Positions 8,522-18,245 are shown, numbered from the stretch's first letter. The stretch: 32,792 bases of DNA from Paraprevotella xylaniphila YIT 11841 (GCF_000205165.1 NZ_GL883818.1:1-32792), one strand, 5' to 3'. Notes: a model not told the origin generated them from the sequence alone. Numbers and translations: made by a program.

Positions 8522-9427
8522 TTATGGCATAATCTCTTTTTCCATGAGTTTTTTTATGGCTTCCGTTTCATCCGGATGAAACCAATGAATGCTTTCGTCG
8601 CGGCGGAACCATGTCATTTGCTTGCGTGAGTAAATGCGGGTGTTTTGTTTGATTTTCTCCACAGATGTTTCCAAAGTCCAGGAACCGTCTATGTATTTGA
8701 ATATTTCCTTATATCCTACGGTATTGAGGGCGTTGGTATGCCTATAGGCCATGACTTTCCGTGCCTCTTCCACTAATCCGTCTGTTATCATTTGGTCCAC
8801 GCGCCGGTTGATACGTTCGTATAGTTCTTCCCGTTCCCGTCTTAATCCGATTTTAAGGATGTCGAACGGACGTGCCTTGGGTTGGTTGGTGCGAAAGCTT
8901 GAATAAGGTTTCCCCGTCATGTAGCATATCTCCAATGCGTGAATGACACGTTTGGGATTTTTGTGGTCTACGAGGTTGTAGTATTCCGGATCGAGCAGTT
9001 TCAGCTCTTTGCAAAGCTGTTCCAGTCCTACTTCTTCGTATCTTTCCAACATAAGGCGGCGGGTTTCTTCGTCTACGGTAGGAATGTCGTCGATACCCTT
9101 GCAAACCGCGTCGATGTACATCATGCTTCCACCTGTCAGTAGGGCGTATGGATGTTGGGAGTAGAGGCCGTCCAACAAACGAAGTACGTCTGTTTCGTAT
9201 TGTGCCGCACTATAATAGTCCGTTAGCCCGAGTGTGCCGACGAAATAATGTCTGACACGCTGTTGTTGCGCTTCAGTTGGTGCTGCGGTTCCGATAGGCA
9301 GGTCACGGAATAGTTGCCGTGAATCCGCGTTGATAATAGGAGTATGAAGAAACTCAGCCAACGAAAGGCTGAGTTCTGTTTTGCCCACTCCCGTAGGTCC
9401 TATCAATACGACAAGTCGAGGCTTCAT
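8522..9427 (-). CDS. miaA: tRNA dimethylallyltransferase MiaA
   Basis: A 301-residue enzyme that transfers the dimethylallyl group from DMAPP to N6 of A37 in tRNAs reading UNN codons, the first step toward the hypermodified A37. The P-loop GPTGVGKT is at 10-17, the DSRQ motif (INADSRQLF) at ~35-38, and [11 protein letters not shown] follows the family pattern (TGGTGLY in most members). [18 protein letters not shown] and the late R-x-Q/TWFRR motif are also present. Length is normal for the family (~300). It sits between the small acidic PRiA4_ORF3-like gene (3 bp gap) and the PBP gene (56 bp). There are no oddities in the active-site motifs. Confidence 0.95.
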   Translation of the reverse strand: MKPRLVVLIGPTGVGKTELSLSLAEFLHTPIINADSRQLFRDLPIGTAAPTEAQQQRVRHYFVGTLGLTDYYSAAQYETDVLRLLDGLYSQHPYALLTGGSMMYIDAVCKGIDDIPTVDEETRRLMLERYEEVGLEQLCKELKLLDPEYYNLVDHKNPKRVIHALEICYMTGKPYSSFRTNQPKARPFDILKIGLRREREELYERINRRVDQMITDGLVEEARKVMAYRHTNALNTVGYKEIFKYIDGSWTLETSVEKIKQNTRIYSRKQMTWFRRDESIHWFHPDETEAIKKLMEKEIMP

Positions 9428-9430
9428 GAA

Positions 9431-9979
9431 TCAATGATAAGGGTTGCCTTCGCTGATTTCGAATCCTTCTGGGTCGAATTCTTCCGTGTCGAAGCTCTCG
9501 CTTCCGTAGAAATCTTCGTTTAAATCTTCCGAGGGTTTGGTGGTCTCCTTATTCAGAAACTCTTCCAAATCCATGGATTGTTGCGGAGCTTCGCCATGGC
9601 TTCGGCTGCATACCGGCTGTTCCTGCGTCTTTCCGAAACTGATTTCAGTCAGCTCAATGAAAAACATGCGGTTGTCCAACGGGTCGAAAACATAGACCAT
9701 ACGTTGTTTCTCGTCTTCCAATAGCTCGTTGAGCCGTGTCTTTTTCATCAAATACAGGTCTTCATCCGAGCGGCTTGTGCCTATGTCTTCCAACAGAATC
9801 TCCTGTTCTTGTTCCCACTCTTGGTTACAGATGAAAAAAGAAGTAGGCACATTGTCTGCATAGTGGCACGAAGACAATATGGCCTGATGCAGGTCGTAAA
9901 AGGTGGCCTCGGCATCTATTTTGATTTCTCTGATAAAATCTTCTACTTCATTAGAGATAATGGTAAAACGGTATACCAT
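9431..9979 (-). CDS. PRiA4_ORF3-like (plasmid pRiA4b ORF-3 family) protein of unknown function
   Basis: A 182-residue protein with no signal peptide or membrane segment. Residues ~1-118 resemble the pRiA4b ORF-3 family fold (PF07929): an opening VYRFTIISNEV strand, TFYDLHQAIL followed by a small hydrophobic core, FFICNQEWE, a loop with LNELL, and MVYVFDPLDNRMFFIELTE. The remaining ~65 residues are very acidic (DLNEDFYGSESFDTEEFDPEG), low in complexity and probably disordered. It lies in the lipid A operon between lpxA (15 bp upstream) and miaA (3 bp downstream). Its role is unknown. Linkage to lpxA and miaA is, as I recall, seen in other Bacteroidales, so it is probably a resident gene and not a plasmid remnant. 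Confidence 0.75.
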   Translation of the reverse strand: MVYRFTIISNEVEDFIREIKIDAEATFYDLHQAILSSCHYADNVPTSFFICNQEWEQEQEILLEDIGTSRSDEDLYLMKKTRLNELLEDEKQRMVYVFDPLDNRMFFIELTEISFGKTQEQPVCSRSHGEAPQQSMDLEEFLNKETTKPSEDLNEDFYGSESFDTEEFDPEGFEISEGNPYH

Positions 9980-9994
9980 GGCTTTTTATGATAT

Positions 9995-10768
9995 TTAGTG
10001 GACAAATCCTCTTTTGGAGTTTTCGATGAACTCGATGATATAGTTTATTTCCGGACTGGCAGGCACTTCTTCCCGTACTTTCTGTAAGGCTTCGTTCAAA
10101 GGTACGCCTCCCTGGTAAATAATGCGGTAAGCATTATGTATGTTTTCTATCAGTTCGTTGCTGAAGCCTCTCCGTCGTAATCCGACAAGATTCAGACCGC
10201 AATAGGCAACCGGCTCGCGTGCACATATAGTATAAGGTGGAATGTCTTGGCTGAAACGTGTACCTCCGCCTACCATCGTATATCCGCCTACGCGACAGAA
10301 TTGGTGCATCAGAACGTTGGCACTGATGATGGCGTGGTCGTCGATGATGATTTCACCGGCCAATTTGGTACCGTTGCCGATGATACAATCGTTTCCTACA
10401 AAAGCATCATGGGCTACATGTACGCTTTCCATCAGCAAATTACCACTGCCTACGCAGGTTTTGCCTTTTGCCGCCGTACCACGGTTGATTGTTACGTTCT
10501 CACGGATTTTGTTGTTATCGCCGACTTCGGCTGTGGTGTCTTCTCCCCGGAATTTCAAATCTTGAGGCACGGCACTGATAACAGCCCCCGGAAAAATGAC
10601 ATTGCCGTTGCCGATACGTGCTCCGTATAGTACGCTTACACTGTTCATCAACACGTTATTGTCGCCTATTTCCACGTTTTTGTCAATGAAACAAAACGGG
10701 CCGATTTCGCAGTTCTCACCGATTTTAGCTTCCGGATCTATGAAAGCCAAAGGACTTATTTTGCTCAT
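9995..10768 (-). CDS. lpxA: UDP-N-acetylglucosamine acyltransferase LpxA
   Basis: A 257-residue cytoplasmic trimeric acyltransferase that moves a 3-hydroxyacyl chain from ACP to the 3-OH of UDP-GlcNAc, the first step of lipid A synthesis. The N-terminal two thirds is a left-handed beta-helix of hexapeptide repeats (IGENCEIGPFCFI, IGDNNVL, IGNGNVI, VGDNNKI). His120 in ESVHVAHDAFVGND aligns with the catalytic His125 of the E. coli enzyme. The C-terminal part (~190-257) is the usual helical domain, with VGLRRRGFSNELI. The gene is 10 bp after lpxC-fabZ in one leftward operon lpxD, lpxC-fabZ, lpxA. Confidence 0.96.
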   Translation of the reverse strand: MSKISPLAFIDPEAKIGENCEIGPFCFIDKNVEIGDNNVLMNSVSVLYGARIGNGNVIFPGAVISAVPQDLKFRGEDTTAEVGDNNKIRENVTINRGTAAKGKTCVGSGNLLMESVHVAHDAFVGNDCIIGNGTKLAGEIIIDDHAIISANVLMHQFCRVGGYTMVGGGTRFSQDIPPYTICAREPVAYCGLNLVGLRRRGFSNELIENIHNAYRIIYQGGVPLNEALQKVREEVPASPEINYIIEFIENSKRGFVH

Positions 10769-10778
10769 AAATTCTATC

Positions 10779-12164
10779 TTACTTGTTTTTTACGATTTGT
10801 GCAGTAAATGTGGCTTCGGTCACGATGCTTTCTCCCACAAACACATAACCGCGCATGGACGAGATGCCGTGACGTACCGGTGCCAATAGTTCTACTTTAA
10901 AAAGGAGGGTATCTCCCGGAACCACTTTTTGGCGGAATTTTACTTGGTCTATGCGTAAGAAGTAGGTGCTCCAACGTTCCGGTTCATCTACGGAATTCAA
11001 CACTAAAAGACCGCCTGCTTGAGCCATGGCTTCGATTTGCAGCACACCGGGCATGACCGGTTCCTGTGGGAAATGTCCGGTAAAGAACGGTTCGTTGCTT
11101 GTTACGTTTTTAACGGCTACGATGGTCGTAGGCCCGAGTTCTATGACCTTATCCACAAGTTGCATGGGATAACGGTGGGGGAGAAGCTCGCGGATACGAT
11201 TGACATCCATTACCGGCGGTTCGTTACAGTCGTAGCCTGGAGCCTGTATTTCGTGTGCCCGAATTTCTTTGCGGATCAGGCGGGCAAACTTATTATTGAT
11301 AGTATGTCCGGGACGGGTAGCGATGATACGCCCTTTGATGGGCTTGCCGATCAGTGCCATGTCGCCGATAATGTCGAGCAGTTTGTGGCGTGCCGGTTCA
11401 TTTTCCCATACCAGAGGTTTATGGTTCAAATATCCTTTTTCTGTGGCATCGTGATGGGGAACTCCGATACTGTCGGCCAATTTGTCCAACTTTTCTTGAG
11501 ACATCTCATTCTCATAAATCACGATAGCGTTGTCCAAGTCTCCGCCTTTGATAAGACCGGCGGCCATCAGTTGTTCTACTTCACGAACAAAAACGAAAGT
11601 ACGGCTCGGGGCGATTTCAGATTCGAAATTCTCCATGTTGTCCAAAGTGGCAAATTGGCTGGAAAGAACTTTGGAATTGAATGAAATCATCGCCGTGATG
11701 CTGAACTGCTCATCCGGTAGGATTGTAATGCAAGAACCGGTTTCCTCATCTTTGACTTCCAACTTTTTACGGATGATATAATAGTCTTTGACTGCGTTCT
11801 GTTCGGCTATGCCTACACGTTTGATGTTCTCCACGTAAATTTCCGCGCTTCCGTCCAGAATAGGAACTTCAGGGCCGTTGACTTGCAAAAGGCAGTTGTC
11901 CACTCCCATGGCGTATAAAGCAGCTAAGGCATGTTCTACTGTACTGCAACGGGCTTCTCCTCGTCCCAAGACGGTGCCGCGTGTGGTTTCTACCACATTT
12001 TCGGCTACGGCGTCAATAATGGGACGCCCGTCCAGGTCGATTCGTTGTATTTTATATCCGTGGTTTTCGGGAGCAGGATTGAATGTAACGGTCAGATTCA
12101 GACCTGTATGCAATCCTTTGCCGCACAAAGAAAAACTTCCTTGCAATGTTTTCTGTTTCAGCAT
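10779..12164 (-). CDS. lpxC-fabZ: Bifunctional LpxC deacetylase / FabZ dehydratase fusion
   Basis: A 461-residue fusion typical of Bacteroidetes. Residues 1-~305 are LpxC, the zinc-dependent deacetylase that commits UDP-3-O-acyl-GlcNAc to lipid A. Glu77-His78 (STVEHAL), His260 and Asp264 (ARHKLLDIIGD) are the metal/catalytic set, and His287 in RPGHTIN matches the catalytic His265 of E. coli. Residues ~320-461 are FabZ, the 3-hydroxyacyl-ACP dehydratase, with LLPHRYP, HFPQEPVMPG (His364) and Glu378 in QIEAMAQ, spaced 14 residues as in the family. Fusing the two puts the enzyme that consumes 3-hydroxyacyl-ACP for fatty acid elongation on the same chain as the committed lipid A step. It lies 6 bp after lpxD and 10 bp before lpxA. 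Confidence 0.96.
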   Translation of the reverse strand: MLKQKTLQGSFSLCGKGLHTGLNLTVTFNPAPENHGYKIQRIDLDGRPIIDAVAENVVETTRGTVLGRGEARCSTVEHALAALYAMGVDNCLLQVNGPEVPILDGSAEIYVENIKRVGIAEQNAVKDYYIIRKKLEVKDEETGSCITILPDEQFSITAMISFNSKVLSSQFATLDNMENFESEIAPSRTFVFVREVEQLMAAGLIKGGDLDNAIVIYENEMSQEKLDKLADSIGVPHHDATEKGYLNHKPLVWENEPARHKLLDIIGDMALIGKPIKGRIIATRPGHTINNKFARLIRKEIRAHEIQAPGYDCNEPPVMDVNRIRELLPHRYPMQLVDKVIELGPTTIVAVKNVTSNEPFFTGHFPQEPVMPGVLQIEAMAQAGGLLVLNSVDEPERWSTYFLRIDQVKFRQKVVPGDTLLFKVELLAPVRHGISSMRGYVFVGESIVTEATFTAQIVKNK

Positions 12165-12170
12165 AGCTCT

Positions 12171-13220
12171 TTATTTCTTCTTATTCAGTATTTCTTTTAA
12201 TTCTTCTATTTCTTTTTTCAAATGGTTCACATCCGCATATATCTCAGGCAGTTTTTTGTACACAACACTTGAACGTGCAAAATTTTTAGCTTCAATGGCA
12301 GGAGAACCTTGTACGGTAACGTGTCCCTTGCGTATGCTCCCGGCAATACCGGCTTGGGCACCGGATTTGACTTCATCACCGATGACCGCATGCCCTGCGA
12401 TACCCACTTGGCCGCCGAACATGCACCATTTCCCGATTTTAGTAGAACCGGCCACGCCTACTTGGGCTGACATCACCGTATTTTCCCCGACTTCTACGTT
12501 ATGGGCAATTTGGACCAGATTATCCAACTTGACTCCTCGGCGTACGAACGTGGATCCCATTGTAGAACGGTCCACACAAGTATTGGCACCGATTTCCACG
12601 TCGTCTTCTATGGTTACGATTCCGATTTGCGGAATTTTGTCATAGCCGTTCTCGGTCGGTGCAAAACCGAAGCCGTCCGCACCGATTACGCAGCCTGCAT
12701 GCAAAATGACCCGATTGCCGATTTTACAATCGTGATATACCGAAACATTGGAATACAGTACACAGTCTTCGCCCACCGAAGCATTATCGTACACGGTGGT
12801 ATGGGGATATATTTGTGTACCTTTACCGATATGCACGTTTTCACCGATATAAGCAAAAGGGGCAATGTAACAGTCTCCGTCGATTTGAGCCGTAGGTGCG
12901 ATATATGCCAATGAATCAATGCCTTTTTTCTTGGGCTTGCTCATCTCATACAAAGCCAATAATTTGGCTACGGCCTCGTATGCATTGTCCACACGAATCA
13001 GCGTGGCTTGGGTTTCTTTTTCTAATTCAAGATTCCGGTCCACTAATACAATACTGGACTGTGTGTCATAGAGATAATGAGTGTATTTAGGATTGGACAG
13101 AAACGATATGGCTCCCGGTACACCTTCCTCTATTTTGGCAAAAGTATGTACCGATGCGTTTTCATTTCCCTCAACTGAACCCTGTATGAATTCTGCTATC
13201 TGCTTAGCGGTAAATTCCAT
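12171..13220 (-). CDS. lpxD: UDP-3-O-acylglucosamine N-acyltransferase LpxD
   Basis: A 349-residue acyltransferase that adds the second 3-hydroxyacyl chain, to the 2-amino group of UDP-3-O-acyl-GlcN, after LpxC. Residues 1-~100 form the uridine-binding alpha/beta domain ([13 protein letters not shown]). Residues ~105-315 form the hexapeptide beta-helix ([25 protein letters not shown]). His240 in QIAHNVEVG is the expected catalytic histidine. The C-terminal ~30 residues form a lysine/glutamate-rich helix ([17 protein letters not shown]). It is first in the lpx operon. The 228-bp gap upstream holds the pyrF terminator. I see no convincing full promoter in it. Confidence 0.96.
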   Translation of the reverse strand: MEFTAKQIAEFIQGSVEGNENASVHTFAKIEEGVPGAISFLSNPKYTHYLYDTQSSIVLVDRNLELEKETQATLIRVDNAYEAVAKLLALYEMSKPKKKGIDSLAYIAPTAQIDGDCYIAPFAYIGENVHIGKGTQIYPHTTVYDNASVGEDCVLYSNVSVYHDCKIGNRVILHAGCVIGADGFGFAPTENGYDKIPQIGIVTIEDDVEIGANTCVDRSTMGSTFVRRGVKLDNLVQIAHNVEVGENTVMSAQVGVAGSTKIGKWCMFGGQVGIAGHAVIGDEVKSGAQAGIAGSIRKGHVTVQGSPAIEAKNFARSSVVYKKLPEIYADVNHLKKEIEELKEILNKKK

Positions 13221-13388
13221 GGTCTTTAGTTATTGTCATTACTAATTTTGCAAATTTCGCAAAAAAAATCGAATTACACTATATTTTGAGATAATAAAAT
13301 AAACGGCAAGCCTGATTTAAGCTACCTTTCCCCGTAGTCAAGACGTGTAGGAAAGGGTGTGTAAATATGGATGGGGACTTATAAAAGT

Positions 13389-13420
13389 CAGCCGTCCGGA
13401 TTTGGATTCCCAGACGGCTG
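13389..13420 (-). terminator. Intrinsic terminator after pyrF
   Basis: Read leftward, CAGCCGTCTGG pairs with CCGGACGGCTG (11 bp, one G-U wobble) around a 10-base loop and is followed by ACTTTTATAA. It lies about 29 bases past the pyrF stop codon, ending the prfA-DUF4153-pyrF transcript before the lpx operon. The T-run is short, so termination may be partial. Confidence 0.7.
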
Positions 13421-13448
13421 TCAAATATAAAACATGGTTGCTCAGTGC

Positions 13449-14270
13449 TTATAGCCTTTTTAATTGCACTGCCATTTGTTGTTGCACTTCACGTGCCTTT
13501 TCACCGGCTACGACAGCGAAGCTTTCTGTGGAATCGGCATAAATGATGGCCCGGCTGCTGTTGACTATCAAGCCGCAAGTGCTGTTCATGCCGTATTGGC
13601 AGACTTCTTCCAATGAGCCTCCTTGTGCACCGATGCCCGGCACGAGCAGGAAGTGGTTGGGGACGATTTTGCGGATGTCTTCAAACATGCGTCCTTGGGT
13701 GGCACCCACTACATACATCATGTTCTGGTCGTTGCCCCATTCCTGACTTTTCCGCAGGACCTTTTCAAACAGACGTTCGCCCTCTGTGTCGGTGGTCAAC
13801 TGGAAGTCATGCGAGCCTTTGTTACTGGTCAGAGCCAGAAGGATGACCCATTTGTTTTCATAACCTAAGAACGGGGTTACGCTGTCTTCGCCCATATAGG
13901 GAGCTACTGTCAGGGCATCGAGTTGCATTTCCTCAAAGAAAGTACGGGCGTACATCGCCGAGGTATTACCGATATCTCCCCGTTTGGCATCCGCGATGAT
14001 GAACTGGTCGGAGTAGTTCTTGTTCAGGTATTGGATCGTCTTTTCAAATGCGAGCCAGCCTTTTACGCCCATGCTTTCATAAAATGCCAGATTCGGCTTG
14101 TAAGCGATACAATAAGGTGCGGTAGCGTCGATGATGGCTTTGTTGAAGGCGAAAACGGGGTCTTCTTCCTTTAGCAGGTGCGAGGGGATTTTCTGAATGT
14201 CAGTGTCCAATCCCACACACAGGAAAGATTCTTTCCGTTTGATGTTCTCAAAAAGCTCTTGTTTGTTCAT
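13449..14270 (-). CDS. pyrF: Orotidine 5'-phosphate decarboxylase, type 2
   Basis: A 273-residue cytoplasmic enzyme that decarboxylates OMP to UMP, the last step of de novo pyrimidine synthesis. [13 protein letters not shown] at residues 91-103 holds the catalytic Asp94, Lys96 and Asp99, and [10 protein letters not shown] later supplies the phosphate-binding loop. Length and motif fit the type 2 (PyrF2) subfamily. The open frame extends further upstream, but the extra ~90 residues are Arg/His-rich, overlap the previous gene and do not look like protein. The ATG at 14270 (MNKQELFEN) gives the normal N-terminus and leaves a 14-bp gap after the DUF4153 gene. Confidence 0.95.
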   Translation of the reverse strand: MNKQELFENIKRKESFLCVGLDTDIQKIPSHLLKEEDPVFAFNKAIIDATAPYCIAYKPNLAFYESMGVKGWLAFEKTIQYLNKNYSDQFIIADAKRGDIGNTSAMYARTFFEEMQLDALTVAPYMGEDSVTPFLGYENKWVILLALTSNKGSHDFQLTTDTEGERLFEKVLRKSQEWGNDQNMMYVVGATQGRMFEDIRKIVPNHFLLVPGIGAQGGSLEEVCQYGMNSTCGLIVNSSRAIIYADSTESFAVVAGEKAREVQQQMAVQLKRL

Positions 14271-14284
14271 GTCGTATATGTTTT

Positions 14285-16054
14285 TTAGTTCGTTTTCTTT
14301 TGAATAAAATAATAACCGGAATAAGTAAAGTTCAGGTTCTTGTCTCCTGCATATCCGGATAGGGAGAAGTCGGTGAGGATAAAAAGATTGTCTTTTTGCC
14401 TGCCGATGAACTTTTGTGGAGGAATCGTATCCATGGCACTCCATTTCCGGATGTCGGACGGGTGGACGTATATTGTGTCTATCACTTGATGCCCGTCGGT
14501 AAGTTCTATGGGCATGACTTCTCCTTTCCAATATTTGCAAGGGATGGAGTCTTCGCTCTTATGATATGCGACCAGTTCCGAATATCCGGTGTCTAATTCC
14601 ATTTTGACAGAAGATGGCGATGACGCCTCAAAATGGAGGTATGTCCCTTTTGCAATGATTTCCGTACCATTTTTCTTTTGACTGAAATGCACTTCGGAGT
14701 TTTCTTTAATACATTTCTCCGCTCCCCAATAATTGATGTCGGGAGCGACAAGACGATGAATTTCTTTGTCTTTGAAAGTATAATCCAGTATTTTGAGACG
14801 GCTGTTAGTAAGTCGGGCTGTTTCTCGCGGAAGCGATGCCAGCCAGTCCAGATATTGCTCTTCGTCCATGGGGAGTTCCCCTTTATATGATGTTTGGATT
14901 TGGATTGATAAGGCTTGGAACATGTAACGGTGGGTGAGTCGGGCATAATTTACCGGAAGTACGGAGGTGAGCAGAAAGATGCCGGCAAACGACACGGCAA
15001 TCCATTGAATGCGCCGTGCCCGTAGAATGAATAAGCCGATACAGACTATGTAAAACCAGATGTTCAGAGTCAGAAGGTACAGGCGGTTGAGCGTGATGCC
15101 GTAATCGTTGAATCGTCTGGCGATGCCGATAGTCATCAGTACTAACAGGGGCAGGATGGCGATGGGCAACCCACGCGCCACACGTTGCTCGAAACGTGAA
15201 AGTCCTTGGCGGAGAGAAGGGTACATACAGAATTCTACTCCGATGCAACCCGCAGTCAGTGCGATGACTAACCAGGAAACCCATCCGTCCGGCAATTGCC
15301 ATTGGACGAGAATCTTCAATGCGTAGACATAAAGTACCAATAAGTAACATCCCAATAACGGAAGGAACAGATAGCGGATCACTTTGCTGAGGAATGCAGA
15401 AGTATAACCGGTACGGTCGTGTTTGGCTTCTCCGGCCGGGATTTGCCCTAAAAACAGCAATGAGGGTAAGGTCAGGCAAAACACAATGAGCCATGTGGTA
15501 TAGAAGTTACTATTTACTTCCCAACCGAATAAGCCGGAGAAGGATGCTGTCAGCAGGCAGAGGCCGCCGCACATGATACCGCCGATTATCCATGAAGTAA
15601 CGGCATGGGATACCAGTTGCAGGGTGAAATTCCATGAGGCAATATCGTCTTTTTCACGGAAGAAAGGAAGTGTGAAGATACTTAATCCCAAAGCTGTCAG
15701 GGCGGAACCGTGGGCAAGTCCTGTTTCCAAGAAAGGAAAGTCTTCCGGCAATAGGTACAAGTATCCGGCGTCCGCTAATAGGAGCAAATGGAGTAGCGCG
15801 TTGGCGATGTATACGATACGTTTACGTTTCACTTCCTCTCCCCATAGGCGAAGGGAGAGAGAGAGCAAACTTCCTACAGTCAGATAATAATTAATGGTGA
15901 AAGTCTGACGTTCCGTGAACAACTCGTCTTTCCCCCAACATACTACTAATAAGAAAACAGCGAGCGATACTGTAAAGCCGACCGTGACCGGAAAACGTTT
16001 CAAGCATAGCTCGACGCTTTTTATGATAATCTGCCGGGTGAAAAACTTTTTCAT
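14285..16054 (-). CDS. DUF4153-family integral membrane protein
   Basis: A 589-residue protein with about ten to twelve predicted membrane helices over residues ~20-375 (for example [68 protein letters not shown]). The C-terminal ~200 residues are soluble and probably outside the cytoplasmic membrane core ([15 protein letters not shown] to [17 protein letters not shown]). The layout and several motifs fit DUF4153 as found across Bacteroidetes. Function is unknown. It lies between prfA (12 bp) and pyrF (14 bp) and is almost certainly co-transcribed with them. Confidence 0.8.
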   Translation of the reverse strand: MKKFFTRQIIIKSVELCLKRFPVTVGFTVSLAVFLLVVCWGKDELFTERQTFTINYYLTVGSLLSLSLRLWGEEVKRKRIVYIANALLHLLLLADAGYLYLLPEDFPFLETGLAHGSALTALGLSIFTLPFFREKDDIASWNFTLQLVSHAVTSWIIGGIMCGGLCLLTASFSGLFGWEVNSNFYTTWLIVFCLTLPSLLFLGQIPAGEAKHDRTGYTSAFLSKVIRYLFLPLLGCYLLVLYVYALKILVQWQLPDGWVSWLVIALTAGCIGVEFCMYPSLRQGLSRFEQRVARGLPIAILPLLVLMTIGIARRFNDYGITLNRLYLLTLNIWFYIVCIGLFILRARRIQWIAVSFAGIFLLTSVLPVNYARLTHRYMFQALSIQIQTSYKGELPMDEEQYLDWLASLPRETARLTNSRLKILDYTFKDKEIHRLVAPDINYWGAEKCIKENSEVHFSQKKNGTEIIAKGTYLHFEASSPSSVKMELDTGYSELVAYHKSEDSIPCKYWKGEVMPIELTDGHQVIDTIYVHPSDIRKWSAMDTIPPQKFIGRQKDNLFILTDFSLSGYAGDKNLNFTYSGYYFIQKKTN

Positions 16055-16066
16055 GTCCTTTACCGT

Positions 16067-17179
16067 TTAGAGTTCGCTTTCTTTCATCCGTTCGGCATTT
16101 TCCGCCACGGTCAGTTGGTCGATGCAGTCTTGGATATTGCCGTCCATGAACGAAGGCAGGTTCTGCATGTTATAGCCGATGCGGTGGTCGGTGATACGGC
16201 TTTGCGGATAGTTGTACGTACGGATTTTGGCCGAACGGTCACCGGTGGACACCATTGTCTTCCTTCGGTTGGCAATGTCGTCGATATATTTCTGGTGTTC
16301 TTTGTCGTAGATGAACGTGCGCAGGCGTGCCAAAGCTCTTTCCTTGTTCTTGGGTTGGTCACGCGTTTCAGTACATTCTATCAGGATTTCCTCGGTCTCT
16401 CCCGTATTGGGGTTTTTCCACAGATAACGTGCACGTACGCCGGATTCCACCTTGTTCACGTTCTGTCCGCCTGCGCCGCTGGAGCGGAAAGTGTCCCATT
16501 TGATTTCGCCCTCGTTGATTTCCACGTCGAATTCTTGGGCTTCGGGCAGTACGGCCACCGTTGCGGCCGAAGTATGTACACGGCCTTGTGTTTCCGTAGC
16601 CGGTACGCGTTGTACGCGATGTACGCCCGATTCGTATTTCAGCGTGCCGTACACCTTTTCTCCCGTTACGCTGAAGATGATTTCTTTAAAGCCGCCCGCA
16701 GCTCCTTCCGTAAAGCTAGAGATAGCAATCTTCCAACCTTTCATTTCGCAGTATTTGGTGTACATGCGGAACAAGTCGCCTGCGAACAGTGCGGCTTCGT
16801 CTCCTCCCGTTCCTCCCCGTATCTCCATAATGACGTTTTTGTCGTCTTCCGGGTCGGCCGGGACGAGGAGTAACTTGATGCGTTCCTCCATTTCGGGGAT
16901 ATGTTTTTCAGCGGCCGCCATTTCTTCGCGCGCCATCTCCTTCATTTCCGGGTCGTCTTCGATGGCTAGCATTTCCTTGGCGTCTTGCAACGTTTGCAGG
17001 CTGTCCATATATTCTTTGCGGGCTTTCATGATATCGCCCAAGTCCTTATATTCTTTAGTCAGCTTTACGTAGCGTTTTTGGTCGCTGATCACATTCGGGT
17101 CGGTAATCAAAGTGCCCACCTCCTCGTAGCGGCTTACCAGCCCCTCCAATTTGTCTAATATAGAATTGTTTTCTGCCAT
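16067..17179 (-). CDS. prfA: Peptide chain release factor 1
   Basis: A 370-residue class I release factor that recognises UAA and UAG and triggers peptide release on the ribosome. The GGQ motif (GAGGQNVNK, 237-239) is the peptidyl-tRNA hydrolysis centre and the PAT tripeptide (RVPATETQG, 193-195) is the RF1-type stop-codon reader, which separates it from RF2 (SPF). The N-terminal helical domain (1-~105) and the GGTGGDEAALF segment of domain 2 are normal. Start at 17179 is 13-20 bases downstream of a good promoter box. It leads the prfA-DUF4153-pyrF unit. Confidence 0.97.
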   Translation of the reverse strand: MAENNSILDKLEGLVSRYEEVGTLITDPNVISDQKRYVKLTKEYKDLGDIMKARKEYMDSLQTLQDAKEMLAIEDDPEMKEMAREEMAAAEKHIPEMEERIKLLLVPADPEDDKNVIMEIRGGTGGDEAALFAGDLFRMYTKYCEMKGWKIAISSFTEGAAGGFKEIIFSVTGEKVYGTLKYESGVHRVQRVPATETQGRVHTSAATVAVLPEAQEFDVEINEGEIKWDTFRSSGAGGQNVNKVESGVRARYLWKNPNTGETEEILIECTETRDQPKNKERALARLRTFIYDKEHQKYIDDIANRRKTMVSTGDRSAKIRTYNYPQSRITDHRIGYNMQNLPSFMDGNIQDCIDQLTVAENAERMKESEL

Positions 17180-17198
17180 AATATCAAGTTTCCGGCTG

Positions 17199-17206
17199 CA
17201 AAGATA
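17199..17206 (-). promoter_or_regulatory. Promoter -7 box for prfA-DUF4153-pyrF
   Basis: Read leftward this is TATCTTTG, an exact TAnnTTTG match, 19 bases before the prfA ATG. The expected -33 position (around 17226-17231) is T-rich (CTTTTACG leftward) and only a partial TTTG match. Confidence 0.55.
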
Positions 17207-17273
17207 CTGAGAAAAAATGAAAGGACGTAAAAGGCCGCGACAATATAATAGGAGGACGAAGCCGAAAAGGATT

Positions 17274-18218
17274 TTATAACGAATTGATTTCTTCCGCGCT
17301 CAGGCCGGTGATGTCGGCAATATCACTGATGGGGTATCCTTTGGTTTTCATGCGCCGGGCATTCCTAAGGCGTTCATTCATTTCCCCCTCGTTTTTACCT
17401 TGTTCGATTCCTTTGGCCATTCCTTGTTCAATTCCTTTGGCCATTCCTTGTTCAATTCCTTTAGCCATTCCTTCTGCTCTTCCTTGCCGTATCCCCTGTT
17501 CCAATCCTTCTTGCTTGGCGAAGTCGAGCGTGACAAGGTGGTCACGGTACACCTTGATGCTCTCGTCATATTTCATGCGGTCCTCTTTGCTGAGCGAAGC
17601 GATGTCTACGATTTGTTCCAGTTTTTCAAACACCGATTTACGGGCTTTGAATGGGAGTCTTTGAAATGTTTCCATATTTTTCAGTACATAAATCCAACGT
17701 TCAAAATCAGTTTGGCATTCATCTTCTTCCTTGGTGAAGCAGGGGAGTTGCAGGAAAATGAAACGGAGCTTGTCGGAGAACACTTCGTTCGTATCTCGGT
17801 CGGACAAGACGATGTCCGTGCGGAGCTTGTTTGGGAAATTGGGCATTTGGAAATTCATGAAGAAGATGCCGTATACAGCTTTCAGATTGAATTTCCAATC
17901 GGCACCCCGTTCCCCTTGCCGGGCGATGGCCTGCGAGAGGTAGTACAAAGCCCGTTCGCGGAAAAAGGTCTGTTCACGGTTTTGCATTTCCACGATGAAC
18001 TGTTCACCGTCTTCATTCGTACAATATATGTCATAGATGACACCCCGGTCGCCGGAAAAGTCCGGCAACAGCTCTTTGTCCAAGAATGTGATGTCCGTTA
18101 TCCGTTTTTCTCCTACTAACAAGTCGTTCAGGAAGTCTATCAGCAATTCTTTGTGGATGGCTTGCCCGAAGATGCGCTTGAAACCGACATCGGTAAAGGG
18201 ATTGATGAATCTTGCCAT
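17274..18218 (-). CDS. Rpn-family PD-(D/E)XK nuclease / putative transposase-like protein
   Basis: A 314-residue protein of the Rpn / PDDEXK_2 family, whose studied members (such as E. coli RpnA) are DNA endonucleases that promote RecA-independent recombination. The opening MARFINPFTDVGFKRIFG and ELLIDFLNDLL are hallmarks. The nuclease core shows YDIYCTNEDGEQFIVEMQN, with the Asp and the E-x-Q of a PD-(D/E)XK site (~103-120). Residues ~250-275 carry three copies of GMAKGIEQ or close variants, encoded by a 24-bp DNA tandem repeat, before a short C-terminal helix ending in YPISDIADITGLSAEEI, a usual tail in this family. It stands alone between the FG-GAP gene's terminator and the prfA promoter with its own promoter box, as expected for an acquired gene. 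Confidence 0.85.
   Translation of the reverse strand: MARFINPFTDVGFKRIFGQAIHKELLIDFLNDLLVGEKRITDITFLDKELLPDFSGDRGVIYDIYCTNEDGEQFIVEMQNREQTFFRERALYYLSQAIARQGERGADWKFNLKAVYGIFFMNFQMPNFPNKLRTDIVLSDRDTNEVFSDKLRFIFLQLPCFTKEEDECQTDFERWIYVLKNMETFQRLPFKARKSVFEKLEQIVDIASLSKEDRMKYDESIKVYRDHLVTLDFAKQEGLEQGIRQGRAEGMAKGIEQGMAKGIEQGMAKGIEQGKNEGEMNERLRNARRMKTKGYPISDIADITGLSAEEINSL
17400..17471. repeat. 24-bp tandem repeat, three copies, inside the Rpn gene
   Basis: Three head-to-tail 24-base units at 17400-17423, 17424-17447 and 17448-17471. Unit 2 differs from unit 1 by one base, and unit 3 differs from unit 2 by one base. Each unit codes on the minus strand for eight residues (GMAKGIEQ). Being in frame, copy-number change by slippage would lengthen or shorten the protein without breaking it. 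Confidence 0.9.
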
Positions 18219-18245
18219 ATTTTTCGCTTTTGACAGTAATCAAGG

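Noticed and set aside
13251-13258. Promoter-like box before lpxD (leftward GAAATTTG)
   Set aside because: One mismatch to TAnnTTTG and no TTTG at the expected distance. The region is A/T-rich, so a chance match is likely, although lpxD does need a promoter somewhere in 13221-13388.
13325-13356. CCTTTCC/GGAAAGG dyad in the lpxD-pyrF gap
   Set aside because: Seven base pairs around an 18-base loop and no T-run; not a terminator, and no regulator motif recognised.
14271-14540. N-terminal extension of pyrF
   Set aside because: Arg/His-rich residues that overlap the DUF4153 gene in another frame. PyrF2 proteins start as at 14270.
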